Both the position numbers and the translations under genes were made by a program. 64,000 nt of DNA, from positions 221,672-285,671 of the forward strand of contig CAMXCT020006124.1 in assembly GCA_947184155.2 (NCBI GenBank). Reading direction: 5' to 3'. This stretch comes from Cladocopium goreaui. Lineage: Eukaryota > Sar > Dinophyceae > Suessiales > Symbiodiniaceae. The notes below the pieces were generated by a model. It was given only the letters and a program-made list of their open reading frames with translations. It was not told where the DNA came from and searched no databases. This document shows positions 8,782-18,883 of the stretch, in pieces. Numbering within the stretch: the first letter of the stretch is position 1; the number at the start of each line of letters is the position of its first letter.

Positions 8782-9050
8782 GTATAAAAATATACATATA
8801 TACATTAATATTTATATAAAATAAAATCAGAGGCTTCAGACCATCACTCTGCTTGATGCGCTCCTTCTTCTGCTGACAGGGGGGTGCAATGGGGAGGTGG
8901 GTTAAAGGGGTTTATTAATAATATTTCTGTTAAAAAGTATTTAAAGAAATATTATGAATGATAATATATAATCATAATTTAATACATATGGTTTAAGACA
9001 TTCTAATAAGAATAGTTTTTTCTATCAACCTAACCTTGCCCGACAAACTA
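8782..9050. other. End of AT-rich block
   Basis: A GC-richer patch at about 8826-8900 could encode a short basic peptide on the minus strand (QQKKERIKQ), possibly another gene stub. AACCTTGCCCGA at 9032-9043 repeats the TIR motif just inside the right TIR. Confidence 0.35.
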
Positions 9051-9396
9051 CCACAGAAATTATAACATATTTTTTGGGATGATATATAGTGGGCAAGGTT
9101 ATGCTGTTAGAATTTTTTGTGATGTTGTTTGTGGTGAGTTTTTGTTTTGGTTTATGGATTATTGTTTGATTATTATTGTTTATGTAAATTTAGGCGGGCA
9201 ATTTTTCAACAAGACTTGTCTTGTTGAAAAATTGGAATTGTTTTTGCATTTGGGTTTGTGGTTGATTGTTCTGATTGGTTTTTGGTTGGGTGTATGTGGT
9301 TAGCTTTGATGAAATTTTTGTGAGATGTTGTGTATGTTAGGGGCTGTGAGGTTTGGGGTTCAGGGTTTGGAAGATGGGCAAGGCCCATTCTAACTA
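9051..9396 (-). repeat. Right terminal inverted repeat
   Basis: Reverse complement of 4196-4542 with few mismatches. Outer end at 9396 abuts an (AT)n tract. Confidence 0.9.
9203..9230. repeat. 13-bp palindrome in right TIR
   Basis: Same palindrome as at 4362-4389; both arms conserved between the two TIRs. Confidence 0.75.
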
Positions 9397-9740
9397 ATAT
9401 ATATATAATGTAAGATAATATAATATAATATAACATAACATAACATATATATATATATATATACGGCCTACAGCGTTTAACGCTTTATGACGTTTCTGCT
9501 CTCGTCCGAATCCCATTCGCAGGGTCAAAGGTACGATTCAGCAGGATCTGAAATGTCTCCTTGTTGCTGCCCATAACCACCTTAGCTGTGTTGCTTCTGA
9601 AGACCAGTTGATGCGAAAAAAAAAAAAAACGGCACCATAGCTTGGAGTGTTTCTTCAAAAAACAGGCTACCCTGGTTTTTCCCATTGGTTTAAATCCACT
9701 AGTTTCCCATGGTTGACAACTTGACAACCACTCCTTTCAC
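9397..9740. other. Spacer right of the TIR element
   Basis: (AT)n and ATAACATAACAT runs at 9397-9465, then unremarkable sequence with a poly-A run at about 9616-9630. No gene supported. Confidence 0.5.
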
Positions 9741-9825
9741 CAGTTTCATCGAAGCCCATCCCCACAGACCATCGCCAGGGCTCTTCCACAGACCGGCTCC
9801 GTCCACAGTTCTCTTCCCGCATCTC
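9741..9825 (-). CDS. Candidate host exon (85 bp)
   Basis: Minus strand island preceded by CTGGAG and followed by the donor-like GTGAAAGG. One frame is open and rich in Glu, Arg and Trp. Splice-like edges on both sides and raised GC support an exon of a minus-strand gene; the protein is not recognised. Confidence 0.35.
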
Positions 9826-10234
9826 CTCCAGATGGGGACATCATCGAGAAACCCAAAAAGGATATGAAAATCCGGGAGAAACCCATGATATCCCCATGAT
9901 CATGGGATATGAATAGGATATGTCTCCCCAATTTTGGGGATCTCCGGATATCGGATATCGAACGAATGGGTTTCGTAGGGATCACCCTGCCTGGCAGGTC
10001 TGAAAGTTGTTCCAAGACCCAGCCACGTAGTAAGCTTGTCTTCTCCAAACATCCTGGCGAGGTCTGTCCATGTTTCCGATGTTCACCATATGGACGAGCA
10101 AAATTGAAACTGCTCAAGTAAGGTGACAGTTCAGAATCCCTAGTCAACTAGGTGAATTACATTTAACCCTGTTTGGATGATCAACCACAGCTGTAGCTGC
10201 TGTGAAAGCCTGCAGTTTCTCATTTTAACCGCAC

Positions 10235-10309
10235 CTCCCACTCCACTGGACTGTGGCCCGCAAACTGCCACCGCAAGATCTTGCCCATCCTTGGGTGTGA
10301 CTTTGGCAG
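10235..10309 (-). CDS. Candidate host exon (75 bp, 25 codons)
   Basis: Acceptor TCATCAG and donor GTGCGG flank exactly 75 bases. One frame reads a protein-like segment with Trp, Phe, Gly and His (LRWQFAGHSPVEWE at its end). It may belong with the exon at 9741-9825. Protein not recognised. Confidence 0.35.
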
Positions 10310-11191
10310 CTGATGAAGATACATCGGACAAAAATTGCACCCTAGTTACTCATATACGTATCCCCAGGATATCCCCAGGCAAATATCTGGATTCTGGATT
10401 ATAAACCACGGATTGCCTTTTTTTACATAGTAATTACATAGTAATAGTGATGCAATGATTATCAATGATGATTTTTGTCCGCAACAAATGGGAAAATTGA
10501 CGTGTTAACCAACGATTTTGATGACATTGATATGACTGATATTTGAAAAAAAAAAACGAACTCAAGAGAAAGTTACAAGGAAAAGAAATCGTATGAAACT
10601 GCACTCATGAGGTAAACAAATCATTGAGATTCGACCAATTAATCCTGGAAAGGATCTCAAAATGGCAAAAACGCGGCCCGGCGATTGTTGACCCAAATTG
10701 AGGACTCCACGACATGGAATAGTTAACGTGACTCCAATCTCTGGGAACAAAACCGTTATCTTTAACTGGTTTGAGGATGTTTGAGGCTTCCCAAATGTAT
10801 CCCAAACTGCGCTCAAGCGATGGTCTAGATAAATGTCATCCTATGTCATCCTATTCCGGATGATTTCCCAAATTTTTTCCCATTGACCATCGCCCAAGCA
10901 ACGGGTCGAAGACAACTCCTCGGCACAGCTGGGTTGGGAAATCCAGCTGTTGTCACTAAAATTGGTGGTTTCAGTACTAAAATGGTGACTCATCTACTCA
11001 TAGATGATCTAAAATTCGATGATATACTAAGGTCATCTAATGACTTGGATGGGGTACCCCCATATTAAGAAACCGAACATATTCGAAACATATCAACCAC
11101 GCATAGCCAGAGTTGGTCTAGAAAAATCGAATGAAAGTCAGTGACGGGACTCCCAAGTTGTCCCCTCTGTCAAGGGCCAAATTCATTGAGG

Positions 11192-11278
11192 TTTCAATGC
11201 TCCAAAACTTCATTTGATGAGCCAAAAGGTACCTCATCAAATGGCTTCATCATCAAATGAAGTTTTGGAGCATTGAAA
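11192..11278. repeat. Perfect 29-bp inverted repeat
   Basis: Arms 11192-11220 and 11250-11278 are exact reverse complements with a 29-base loop. A related CAAAACTTCAATG copy follows at about 11305. May be a small foldback element. Confidence 0.75.
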
Positions 11279-12527
11279 TATGGGTTCAATAGCTTCAATG
11301 CCCCAAAACTTCAATGTTCCAATGCAGATAATGATGATCTGTAATGAACCCATCGGATTTCAGACCAATTGGTATGTGCTGTCAACCATCAACCGTCACG
11401 TAAGATACGCTTCTGCAAAAAAATGAACATCGGCAGACATTTGAACTTGACGCTTCTTCTCATGTTTCTCCAAGGTTGGGCTTGAAAGCTGCAAAGCACG
11501 GTCCATCCATTTGTTCGTGGTATCAATACTCAATCTTAAAAGTGCGGATGAATAGGTTTATACTCAAAACGGGATGACTTTCTGCTGGAGACGACACAAA
11601 TCTGTGGTTCGCGAGGTTTTCAGGTCTGACCAAATAATGACTTGTCATACACCATCATATACCCCGCAAATGCGTGTCTTCTTGACGCAAGAAACTGGTT
11701 CACTACCAAGGTCATAAGTCAATCACAAGAAGGCTTTTTGGGACCGGTGTCTTTATCTTTCATGGGAACAGGTAACCATGGGTAATTAAAAGTTATGACC
11801 GGTCAGCATCAGCCGCTAAACATATGGCTCTTCAGCACTTCCCAAGCGTGATCTCACCCCATCAGATCCATCGAGGCTCTGTAGAAATCCCCGACTTTTC
11901 CAGTGATTTGAAAGTTCGAAACCTCGCTATCTTCATCTGGACCAAGGATAGCCTTGAAGCCCAAGTTCGAAACAAGGAAAAGGACAAGAGGGGAGGGGAC
12001 CATATGGGACCATGAAAAGGTGGCCAAAAGTTGCACCAACTCGTCCTAAAACCCGTTCTTTCCATCGTTCGAAGCATCCTTTCTGTTGGGGGAATGATTT
12101 TTGTGTGCCATCATTCTGGTTTCACCATGTTTCACCCGTTTTTACCTGGGGACACCCTGCCTTTCATGCGTCGAAAAATGGGACACCCTGCCCCAACTGT
12201 GACATTTCTGTCGTTTCGGTGCCCCAGCTCCCGGAAGTTAAGAGCCCCCACTGGTCCACTGAGCCCTGTCCACGCACCATCCTCTCCTGGCAGTTTACAC
12301 TTCCGGGCGCTCAAAAATGGGGCTAGGTCGTTAGGTCACACTGAAACAGCCCAAGTAAATTACCACCCAATAAACCCTCTCTTCTGTTCATTTGGGACAT
12401 GGTCGACATGGTCATTTGAGACACGGTCACTGACTTGACCCATGCCCAAATCGGGGGGAGTTGGTCATCTATGGTAAATTTACCCCCAATTACATAAGTG
12501 GATGATCATCTATACTAATCTATACCA

Positions 12528-12623
12528 CAATGGATTGGTTTAAGGGAAAATTTACAGGAAACCATAGATTTTCCCAATGAATATGGGGTTTTCCTGTAAA
12601 ATTTCCCTTAATCCAATCCATTG
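12528..12623. repeat. Imperfect inverted repeat of about 34 bp
   Basis: CAATGGATTGG...ACAGGAAA at 12528-12561 pairs with 12589-12623, with one or two indels and a short loop. A foldback transposon remnant is likely. Confidence 0.7.
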
Positions 12624-13044
12624 AATACCACAAAATTGGATGATTTACTGCAACTAAACCATTTCTTAAACTACTGTAACTCATCAGGCCATCCCCCAGC
12701 CATTTGCAGCCTGAAAAAAACCACACCGGAACTGATCAGGTGAAAAACACTGCAGTTGTCGCGAATACAAAGCTACTACTAAATGGCTATAGATGGCTAT
12801 AGTAACTTTAAACATCTATACATATATACAATTGAATACATATATAGCCATGAATATATTGAATAGAATATCTATATCCATGGTTTTTTGTATGTATACA
12901 ATTTTTCACAGAATATCAATGGCCAATGGCTCTAGCCGTGCCTTCCAGCATGGCCTCAGGTGTGCAGTCCGGCGCCTCAGAAATCGGCGACCTAGTCGTT
13001 CAATCAACTCGCAGTTTTCGATGGCAAAATGGCCCATTTCGTGA

Positions 13045-13152
13045 TTTACCGTAAACGTTTACATAGCGAACTGGAAAATCACCATTGTTTATCGATAAAT
13101 CAGCTATAAATGGTCATTTTCAATAGCAAACTACAACAAATTACCAGAGGGT
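13045..13152. repeat. MITE-like foldback, copy B (diverged)
   Basis: Right end ATTACCAGAGGG and inner CATTTTCAATAGC match copy A; left end is mutated (TTACCGTAAACGTTTACATAGC). Confidence 0.55.
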
Positions 13153-13494
13153 CGTTCAATTTACCCGTAAAAAATGCTGAGTATCCAGATCGCTACGTGA
13201 ACTTCCCGGGGGGCATGCTTTACGTACCTGTGGTCATCGTTTTGAGATGTGAATTTCCTATGGTTACACACTGATGACTTCCACTCGTTGGCAAACCAAG
13301 GATAACCAAGGGTCACTACCTGCTACCTGCTATGTACTGATTATTGGTTCTATTACACACCTGGCTTTTTTAGATCATTGTATCATTGTTCAGAAAACAT
13401 ATACCACCCTTTATGGTTCAGCCTTAAAATACCCAAAGGTTCAACCAGCACCTATCCAACAAGTTGCGATATATTCGATAAACATCATTTCAAA

Positions 13495-13635
13495 TACCAA
13501 TATTCATTTGGTATTACCCTCTGGTAAACTAACATAGCTATTGAAAATGACCATTTATAGTGGATTTACCCATTGAAAATTGTGATTTTCCATTGTTATG
13601 TTAGTTTACCTTAGGGTACCAATATTCATTTGGTA
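13495..13635. repeat. MITE-like foldback, copy C, with 19-bp flanking direct repeat
   Basis: The element spans 13517-13616 (CCCTCTGGTAAACTAAC ... GTTAGTTTACCTTAGGG). TACCAATATTCATTTGGTA occurs on both sides, at 13495-13513 and 13617-13635, far longer than the TA flanks of the other copies. Confidence 0.65.
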
Positions 13636-13705
13636 CGAAAACCCCCAGGTTATTGTTCTCATAGAGTAAAACCAGACTCTTCCAAAATTATACACGTCTT
13701 TTATT

Positions 13706-13719
13706 TAGTTGATTGACTA
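13706..13719. repeat. Target-site duplication, 5' copy, of the LINE
   Basis: TAGTTGATTGACTA, identical to 23958-23971. A 14-base match at these two positions by chance is very unlikely. Confidence 0.8.
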
Positions 13720-13788
13720 GTTTGGGCTCGATCCCCCTACCAGAGGTCTTACCGTGTCGGCTGAACGATCGAGGGTAGTTGTGTTGCC

Positions 13789-16700
13789 ATGGATATCATT
13801 TCGGTTTCGAAGCATCCTGTGGGTGTGAACATCAATGTTTTGGTCAATTTTGACAGCAGGTTGGGTGATCATTTGTTCGGTGTCGAATGTCAGTTCGGCA
13901 CTCGTGTGGCCATCCCTCATGAGGGTGTGCAGGGAGAAGGTCTGATGACCCTCTACAATGTCAAACGATCAGGACGCAAGGTGCAAGATGCCGAGATGTT
14001 GACTCCAGACCCTGGCTTCCCCCCCCAAAAACATAAGACGTTTGATTTTCGTGATCTTGGATTCGTCCATGACGTTTGTTGTGGCATGGGGGGTTTTTCT
14101 ACTGCCATGGATTTTCTGCATTCGGCCTGTGGACTCCCTGGCCGCGTTGTTTCCGCCGTCGATCTCTGTCCTCTTGCTCTGTCTGCGTACAGGTTGAATC
14201 ATGCTGCCACAGCTGTCCTTGGAGATATCACTTTGAGTGAAACAATCTTTGAAATGCATATCCAGCAGTGCCTCTCTGGCGTGCAGCCTTTGCTGGTTGG
14301 AGGCTTCCCATGCCAACCTCTCTCGAGACAAGGAGCACAAAGGCGTCAGTCGGATAGTCGAAGTATGGTTCTGCCTGCTCTGTTGCGAGCGGCGTACTAT
14401 CTCCAAGTTTCAGGAGTTTGCTTGGAGTGTGTGCCCGAAGCATACACAGATCAGGGGACTCAAGCTGTTTTGCACGAGTTTGCCAATTTGATGAATTTCA
14501 CTATCCATCAAAGGATTGTCCACCTCCATGACACCTGGCCCTCCAGACGTACACGGTGGTTTGCATTGGTGATCCCTGAGTGCTTTGGATTTCATTTGCA
14601 AGAGATGCCAAAATTGAGCCCTGCGCCAGTTGTAGGAGATTTGATCCCTTTTACCCAATGGCCAACTTGGAATGATGCGGAAGAACATCAACTTCGGTGG
14701 ACAGAGATGGAATCGCAGACTTATAAAGACCCTGCATATGGAAGTACTGATAGAAGGGTTGACTTGAGCCAGCCACTTCCGACAGCATTGCATTCGTGGG
14801 GTAGTGCTCTATACAAATGCCCATGCAATTGCCGAGCTCAAGGTTTTCATCCACGTACTTTGAAAGCTAAGGGTTTGCGAGGAGTGGAAATCATCTCGGG
14901 TCTGTGGCCTCATGCATCAAGACATATCCATCCCAAAGAGCTTCAGTTTTTGCTTGGGTTTCCTCCTTTGCAGTGTGTTCTTTCTGATTGCCGGGCGCAG
15001 TTGTGTTTGCTTGGAAACTCAGTGTCCCCGGTCCAGGTGATTTGGATTTTGTCTCAACTGTATCAAGGCTTTCAGCTGATGCACGACATTGCACCAAGGG
15101 AATGCATTTGTCGATATTTGCAGGCCATTGTTTTGCACCGTGATGTCACCTGGCCAAGCCCAATACCAGGTGTTAGTCAAGCCATTTTGGATTTCCCACA
15201 AGGCCAGGTTTCAGTTTCTTTCCATACTGGAGAGACCATCAGAGACTTGATTCGAGCAGAAGCCACTTTGCAATTGGATCCCCGCAAAATCAGTCTCAGC
15301 TGTCAAGGCCTGGAACTGCCAGAATGGGCTTACGTGCAAGAACGGACGTATCAGGTCACCTTGGAAACTTCGTTCACTGACTTCCCAGTTCAACCAGTGC
15401 CTGTCCTGATTGATCACCTTGGGGTTCGGAAACTGTACGTCGTCCCGGCCAGTTTTTCGATTGCCGCTGCGCTTTCTTGGGTTGGCATTGTCGGTTACAA
15501 GTCAGTTGTCAATGAACACCAGGCTCAAATTGATATCAAAGATCGGGTTCAAGCTTGGATCGTGATTGTCGTGCAACTTGACCCTGCGGAAGTGGAATTT
15601 GAGCTGCTCATGAGACTTGACGGACTTGGTTTTGACTCTGTCCACAGAACTCCGGGTCTTTGTGTCACCGAAACTTGGGGTGGTACTGGTCTCTGGCATG
15701 TGGACCAATTGGTCAAGTCAAATTTGTTGGTTTCCTGGGCTGGATCGGACTTCCAATCCCTGACTGTCTGGCTTCCTTCTTTTGCAGCTGCGGTGGTTGA
15801 GTTGTGGCCTAGTACTGCTGAAGACCATTTGCGAGCATGGCTCTCCGTGTCGCACACAAGTGTTTATGCCATTGTTCTAGAACAGTGGGGATGGAATTTG
15901 CTCAAGATTTCCGTAACGCCTCAGTCTTTGAGCGTCTTGTTTTTTGAGCCCGAAAGTCAAGTGTCGGCATCAGCAGCTTATTTGGCCTTCAGGGCAAAGG
16001 CTGCCAGTGGCAGACAATGGTCATCCGAGACCTATATCCAGCGTGGAAATGAGTTTGGACTTCCAGGCACATTGGAGCGCATTTTTGCACTGCTGGACTG
16101 TGAGTTGAATTTGCCCAGTCATGTTGCATTGGCACTGCAGCAACATCGCGTTTTGGACTTCCCAGACTGCAATGGGGACACCGCAGCGACATGCTCACCC
16201 ACTCTGCTTTATGGACTTTCTTCGGCTCAACTGCCTCACTCGGTTTCCATGTCAGGCAATTCAGACCTAGGCCTTGGACTTACGGCCAAGTTTCTATTGG
16301 ATTTCTCAAGGGCTTGGACTTGCAGCCGACCTTTGGATTTTGGGGTTGACCAGATCAAGGTAGTGAGCATTGGCCATGAAGCAGGCTTGGATTTTGTTTG
16401 TGAGACCAAACCTTTTCAGGCGACAGGTGATCAGTTGTACATCTTTGTTTTGATCGACCGCCATTGGACCTTTTTGCACTGTCAGTATCAACAGGATGGT
16501 TTGAGCATTACCCAGTTCGACGGACTGGCATGCACCAACATTCAAAAGTTGACTCCAGTTGTGGAAGCCTTGAAGTTAGCCTGGAACGTGCAGCGGATCA
16601 CTGTCCAAACCACGTGGGAAGTTCCGCAGACCCGACAGGATTCATGTGGCACCATTGCTTTAGCACATTTTGGACTTTTGCTTGGACTCTTGACTTGGGA

Positions 16701-18879
16701 TCAAGCGATGCAGTTTGAGACATTGCATGAGAGTCTGGCTATCTGTGGTAGTATGTCCAGTCTCCACAGTCCAATTGGTTTTGGGGCTGAGGAGAATGCT
16801 GTCATCAGATCTTTAGAACAGGTTCTGCCATCACATGGAGTACCCCCATCCGAAGTCAAGAATCGTGCCCAAGCAGCCATCAAGGTTTTTGGACTTGCCG
16901 CCATCACTCGTGCGTTACAAGCTAAGAACACATGGATGTCTTTGAAACAGCTTGGAAATTCTAGGCCCAAGCCTTTCATGTGGGTTACTCACGAAGAGCT
17001 CCAAAACCACATCCGGGACCGTTCAATTTCTCAATTTGGAGTTGAAACTGATGGAAAGAAAGGCAAACGAAGCAAAGAACCCAAGAAGTCAGCACAGGCC
17101 ATCCAGCTTGACCCTGCGAGCCTTGTCTTGCCAGCAGGAGTTTTCATCACTAATGATGGAACAGCACTCCAGCAAATCAACATCACAGATGTGCAAAAAA
17201 ATGCTCGAGGGATTGCGTTCGGATCATACCAAGACATCCAACCCTTTTTGGCAGAAGGAAAATCCATTTCCCCTGAGGGTCTTTCAGTGTTGGTTGTTGG
17301 ACTCTTTCCTGAGGCTGCACCACTTGGACTTCCGACAAACTCCTTGCGTGTTCCTGCGATCTACCGAGGCACAAATGAGCCAATCATTCTCGATGTGGTC
17401 GCAGTACAATTGGGTGATCAGGCAGTTTATCGACTCACAAATCAGAAAGCACCAGAATTGGCCGTTTTTCCAACCAGGGTTTTTCGTTTGCATGTTTTCA
17501 AGGACTTGTGGACTTTGTCACATGATTGGAACGATATGATTGCACACCCGGTTCGTTCTTTGGTTCAGCAGTTCTCTGTCCTCAAGTTGTGTCGTAACCC
17601 AGATTGTGATTTGCTCTGCGGGGCTTTCCATCCGTCAATTGAGGAATCTGGGGTTGAATCAGGGCTCATCGATGTCTGGGCTTTTCGCTGGACAAAGAAT
17701 GATGGATCCAAGTCAAGTCCTGTCGATGCTGATGTCATGTCGGTTTACATCCGTGTCCCAGAGTCATCGTTTGCGTACCTGCACAGCGCATCCGGAGGGG
17801 AAGGAGTTTTTTTTGAGCCACGATGCCAAGATTCGCCTGGGGCAGACCCCGCTTTTGCTGTTGTCTGGGTGCCACAATCCAGTCTGCAAGACATCATGCA
17901 CAAAGTCAAGACAATTGACCATTGCCTAGCCGCATGTCGCATTGGATTGAAGTATGGGGTTAGATGCCTGGCGAAGCACCATGAGACAGTCCATCAAGAA
18001 CTGAGGCCACAGGTACCTTTTGTCAACTGTGTCATTCGTGAAGTGTATCGATTGGAACCCTTGCCAGCTGGAACTCAACGGCAATCGTTGTCAGAAACTT
18101 TGCAGTCCATTCAATGGCGCGCTAAGCCTTTGCAACCTTGCAAAGGTTCCCAGGGCCGTGCGTGGACAGTTGGTGCCGAAGCTCCGCCACCCAGCCAGTT
18201 CATTCAGGCACAACATGGATGGGTCAGCATTGCCAAGGTGAAAGACCAGTTTCAAGCTCAGCCTACTCAGCATCTGATCGCTACTGCAAAGACTAAGCAG
18301 CACATTGGTACCGTTCGCTCCGCACCTGCCTCCACTCCTGCAGTCGATCCCTGGACTTCGGGTCGTGATCCTTGGGGGGGATATCAAGCAGTTTCCACGA
18401 AAGCACCTGCACCCCCTTCTCAACATGTGCAACAAAAGATTGACGATGTTGAGCAACGATTGAGTGATCAGGTCAAGGCCACCATTGTTCAAGAACTTCA
18501 GACCACTGACACCAGCGGCCGAGTTGATCAAGTCGAACAGCAAATCCAATCCCTCATCGAGCATCAGACTCGTTTGGAACAATGGGCCACTGAGGGCAAT
18601 GGACAAATTGCCATGTTGCAGCAAGAAAGCCAGCAGCTGCATCAAGCCATTGACCAGTGCCATGCACGAATCGGAGAACAAGGTCAAGCCCTTAGCCACG
18701 TTGTCAATGAAGTCTCATCATGTTCTCAGGCACTGACCATTCAGGGACAAGCCATCAACAAGGTTTCCACTGAAGTTTCATCGTTGCAGGATGGACTTTC
18801 GAAGTCGTTGGAATCATACTTTGCAAAGCAGACGGAGCAGATTGAAGCTCTGATGGCTAAAAAGGCCAGGACTGGTTGA
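13789..18879 (+). CDS. LINE ORF1: C5 cytosine DNA methyltransferase - Ulp1-like protease - coiled-coil protein
   Basis: 1696 residues, ATG in a GCCATGG context. Residues ~88-425 form a C5 DNA methyltransferase: motif I DVCCGMGGFS (95-104), motif IV with catalytic Cys175 (GGFPCQ), motif VI Glu213 (ECV instead of ENV), motif VIII SRRTRW (252-257), motif X GNSV (409-412). These transfer a methyl group from S-adenosylmethionine to cytosine. Residues ~880-965 resemble Ulp1/C48 cysteine proteases: His892 (HWTF), Asp911, Gln950 and Cys953 (QDSCGT) in the right order. A CCCH motif lies at C1268-H1281. The last ~155 residues are a coiled coil, as in LINE ORF1 proteins that form RNP trimers. The regions between are not recognised. 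All methyltransferase key residues are present, so the enzyme may be active and may methylate element or host DNA after insertion; that role is inference. Confidence 0.9.
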   Translation: MDIISVSKHPVGVNINVLVNFDSRLGDHLFGVECQFGTRVAIPHEGVQGEGLMTLYNVKRSGRKVQDAEMLTPDPGFPPQKHKTFDFRDLGFVHDVCCGMGGFSTAMDFLHSACGLPGRVVSAVDLCPLALSAYRLNHAATAVLGDITLSETIFEMHIQQCLSGVQPLLVGGFPCQPLSRQGAQRRQSDSRSMVLPALLRAAYYLQVSGVCLECVPEAYTDQGTQAVLHEFANLMNFTIHQRIVHLHDTWPSRRTRWFALVIPECFGFHLQEMPKLSPAPVVGDLIPFTQWPTWNDAEEHQLRWTEMESQTYKDPAYGSTDRRVDLSQPLPTALHSWGSALYKCPCNCRAQGFHPRTLKAKGLRGVEIISGLWPHASRHIHPKELQFLLGFPPLQCVLSDCRAQLCLLGNSVSPVQVIWILSQLYQGFQLMHDIAPRECICRYLQAIVLHRDVTWPSPIPGVSQAILDFPQGQVSVSFHTGETIRDLIRAEATLQLDPRKISLSCQGLELPEWAYVQERTYQVTLETSFTDFPVQPVPVLIDHLGVRKLYVVPASFSIAAALSWVGIVGYKSVVNEHQAQIDIKDRVQAWIVIVVQLDPAEVEFELLMRLDGLGFDSVHRTPGLCVTETWGGTGLWHVDQLVKSNLLVSWAGSDFQSLTVWLPSFAAAVVELWPSTAEDHLRAWLSVSHTSVYAIVLEQWGWNLLKISVTPQSLSVLFFEPESQVSASAAYLAFRAKAASGRQWSSETYIQRGNEFGLPGTLERIFALLDCELNLPSHVALALQQHRVLDFPDCNGDTAATCSPTLLYGLSSAQLPHSVSMSGNSDLGLGLTAKFLLDFSRAWTCSRPLDFGVDQIKVVSIGHEAGLDFVCETKPFQATGDQLYIFVLIDRHWTFLHCQYQQDGLSITQFDGLACTNIQKLTPVVEALKLAWNVQRITVQTTWEVPQTRQDSCGTIALAHFGLLLGLLTWDQAMQFETLHESLAICGSMSSLHSPIGFGAEENAVIRSLEQVLPSHGVPPSEVKNRAQAAIKVFGLAAITRALQAKNTWMSLKQLGNSRPKPFMWVTHEELQNHIRDRSISQFGVETDGKKGKRSKEPKKSAQAIQLDPASLVLPAGVFITNDGTALQQINITDVQKNARGIAFGSYQDIQPFLAEGKSISPEGLSVLVVGLFPEAAPLGLPTNSLRVPAIYRGTNEPIILDVVAVQLGDQAVYRLTNQKAPELAVFPTRVFRLHVFKDLWTLSHDWNDMIAHPVRSLVQQFSVLKLCRNPDCDLLCGAFHPSIEESGVESGLIDVWAFRWTKNDGSKSSPVDADVMSVYIRVPESSFAYLHSASGGEGVFFEPRCQDSPGADPAFAVVWVPQSSLQDIMHKVKTIDHCLAACRIGLKYGVRCLAKHHETVHQELRPQVPFVNCVIREVYRLEPLPAGTQRQSLSETLQSIQWRAKPLQPCKGSQGRAWTVGAEAPPPSQFIQAQHGWVSIAKVKDQFQAQPTQHLIATAKTKQHIGTVRSAPASTPAVDPWTSGRDPWGGYQAVSTKAPAPPSQHVQQKIDDVEQRLSDQVKATIVQELQTTDTSGRVDQVEQQIQSLIEHQTRLEQWATEGNGQIAMLQQESQQLHQAIDQCHARIGEQGQALSHVVNEVSSCSQALTIQGQAINKVSTEVSSLQDGLSKSLESYFAKQTEQIEALMAKKARTG

Positions 18880-18883
18880 CTAG
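18877..18883 (+). promoter_or_regulatory. UGA-CUAG stop-codon readthrough context between ORF1 and ORF2
   Basis: The ORF1 stop is TGA followed by CTAG, and the ORF2 frame continues in phase without a break. UGA CUAG is the best known leaky stop context in viruses and eukaryotic genes. Readthrough would give a fused ORF1-ORF2 polyprotein. Confidence 0.6.

Larger units (their letters stand above)
4196..9396. mobile_element. TIR-bounded virus-like element (Polinton-like/NCLDV-related, degraded)
   Basis: Two near-identical inverted repeats of about 347 bp bound a 5.2 kb unit set in (TA)n DNA. The right part (about 5760-9050) is strongly AT-rich with short, tightly packed genes, unlike the surroundings, and includes an A32-like genome-packaging ATPase, an SF1 helicase tail and a zinc ribbon. 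Such genes are shared by Polinton-like viruses, virophages and large DNA viruses of protists. The left part (4543-5757) is GC-richer and holds a host-like coding exon. No capsid gene, DNA polymerase or integrase is visible, and two genes are broken, so this is a remnant, a satellite or a chimeric derivative rather than a complete virus. No clear target-site duplication can be recognised in the TA-rich flanks. Confidence 0.75.
10310..13044. other. AT-rich spacer with two long hairpins and possible exon islands
   Basis: No gene recognised. GC-richer open stretches occur at about 11830-12010 and 12010-12330, open on both strands, and may be exons of long-intron genes. Two strong inverted repeats are listed separately. 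Confidence 0.4.

Noticed and set aside
13720..13740. Relict dinoflagellate spliced leader at the LINE 5' end
   Set aside because: GTTTGGGCTCGA only loosely resembles the 3' part of the leader; not enough identity.
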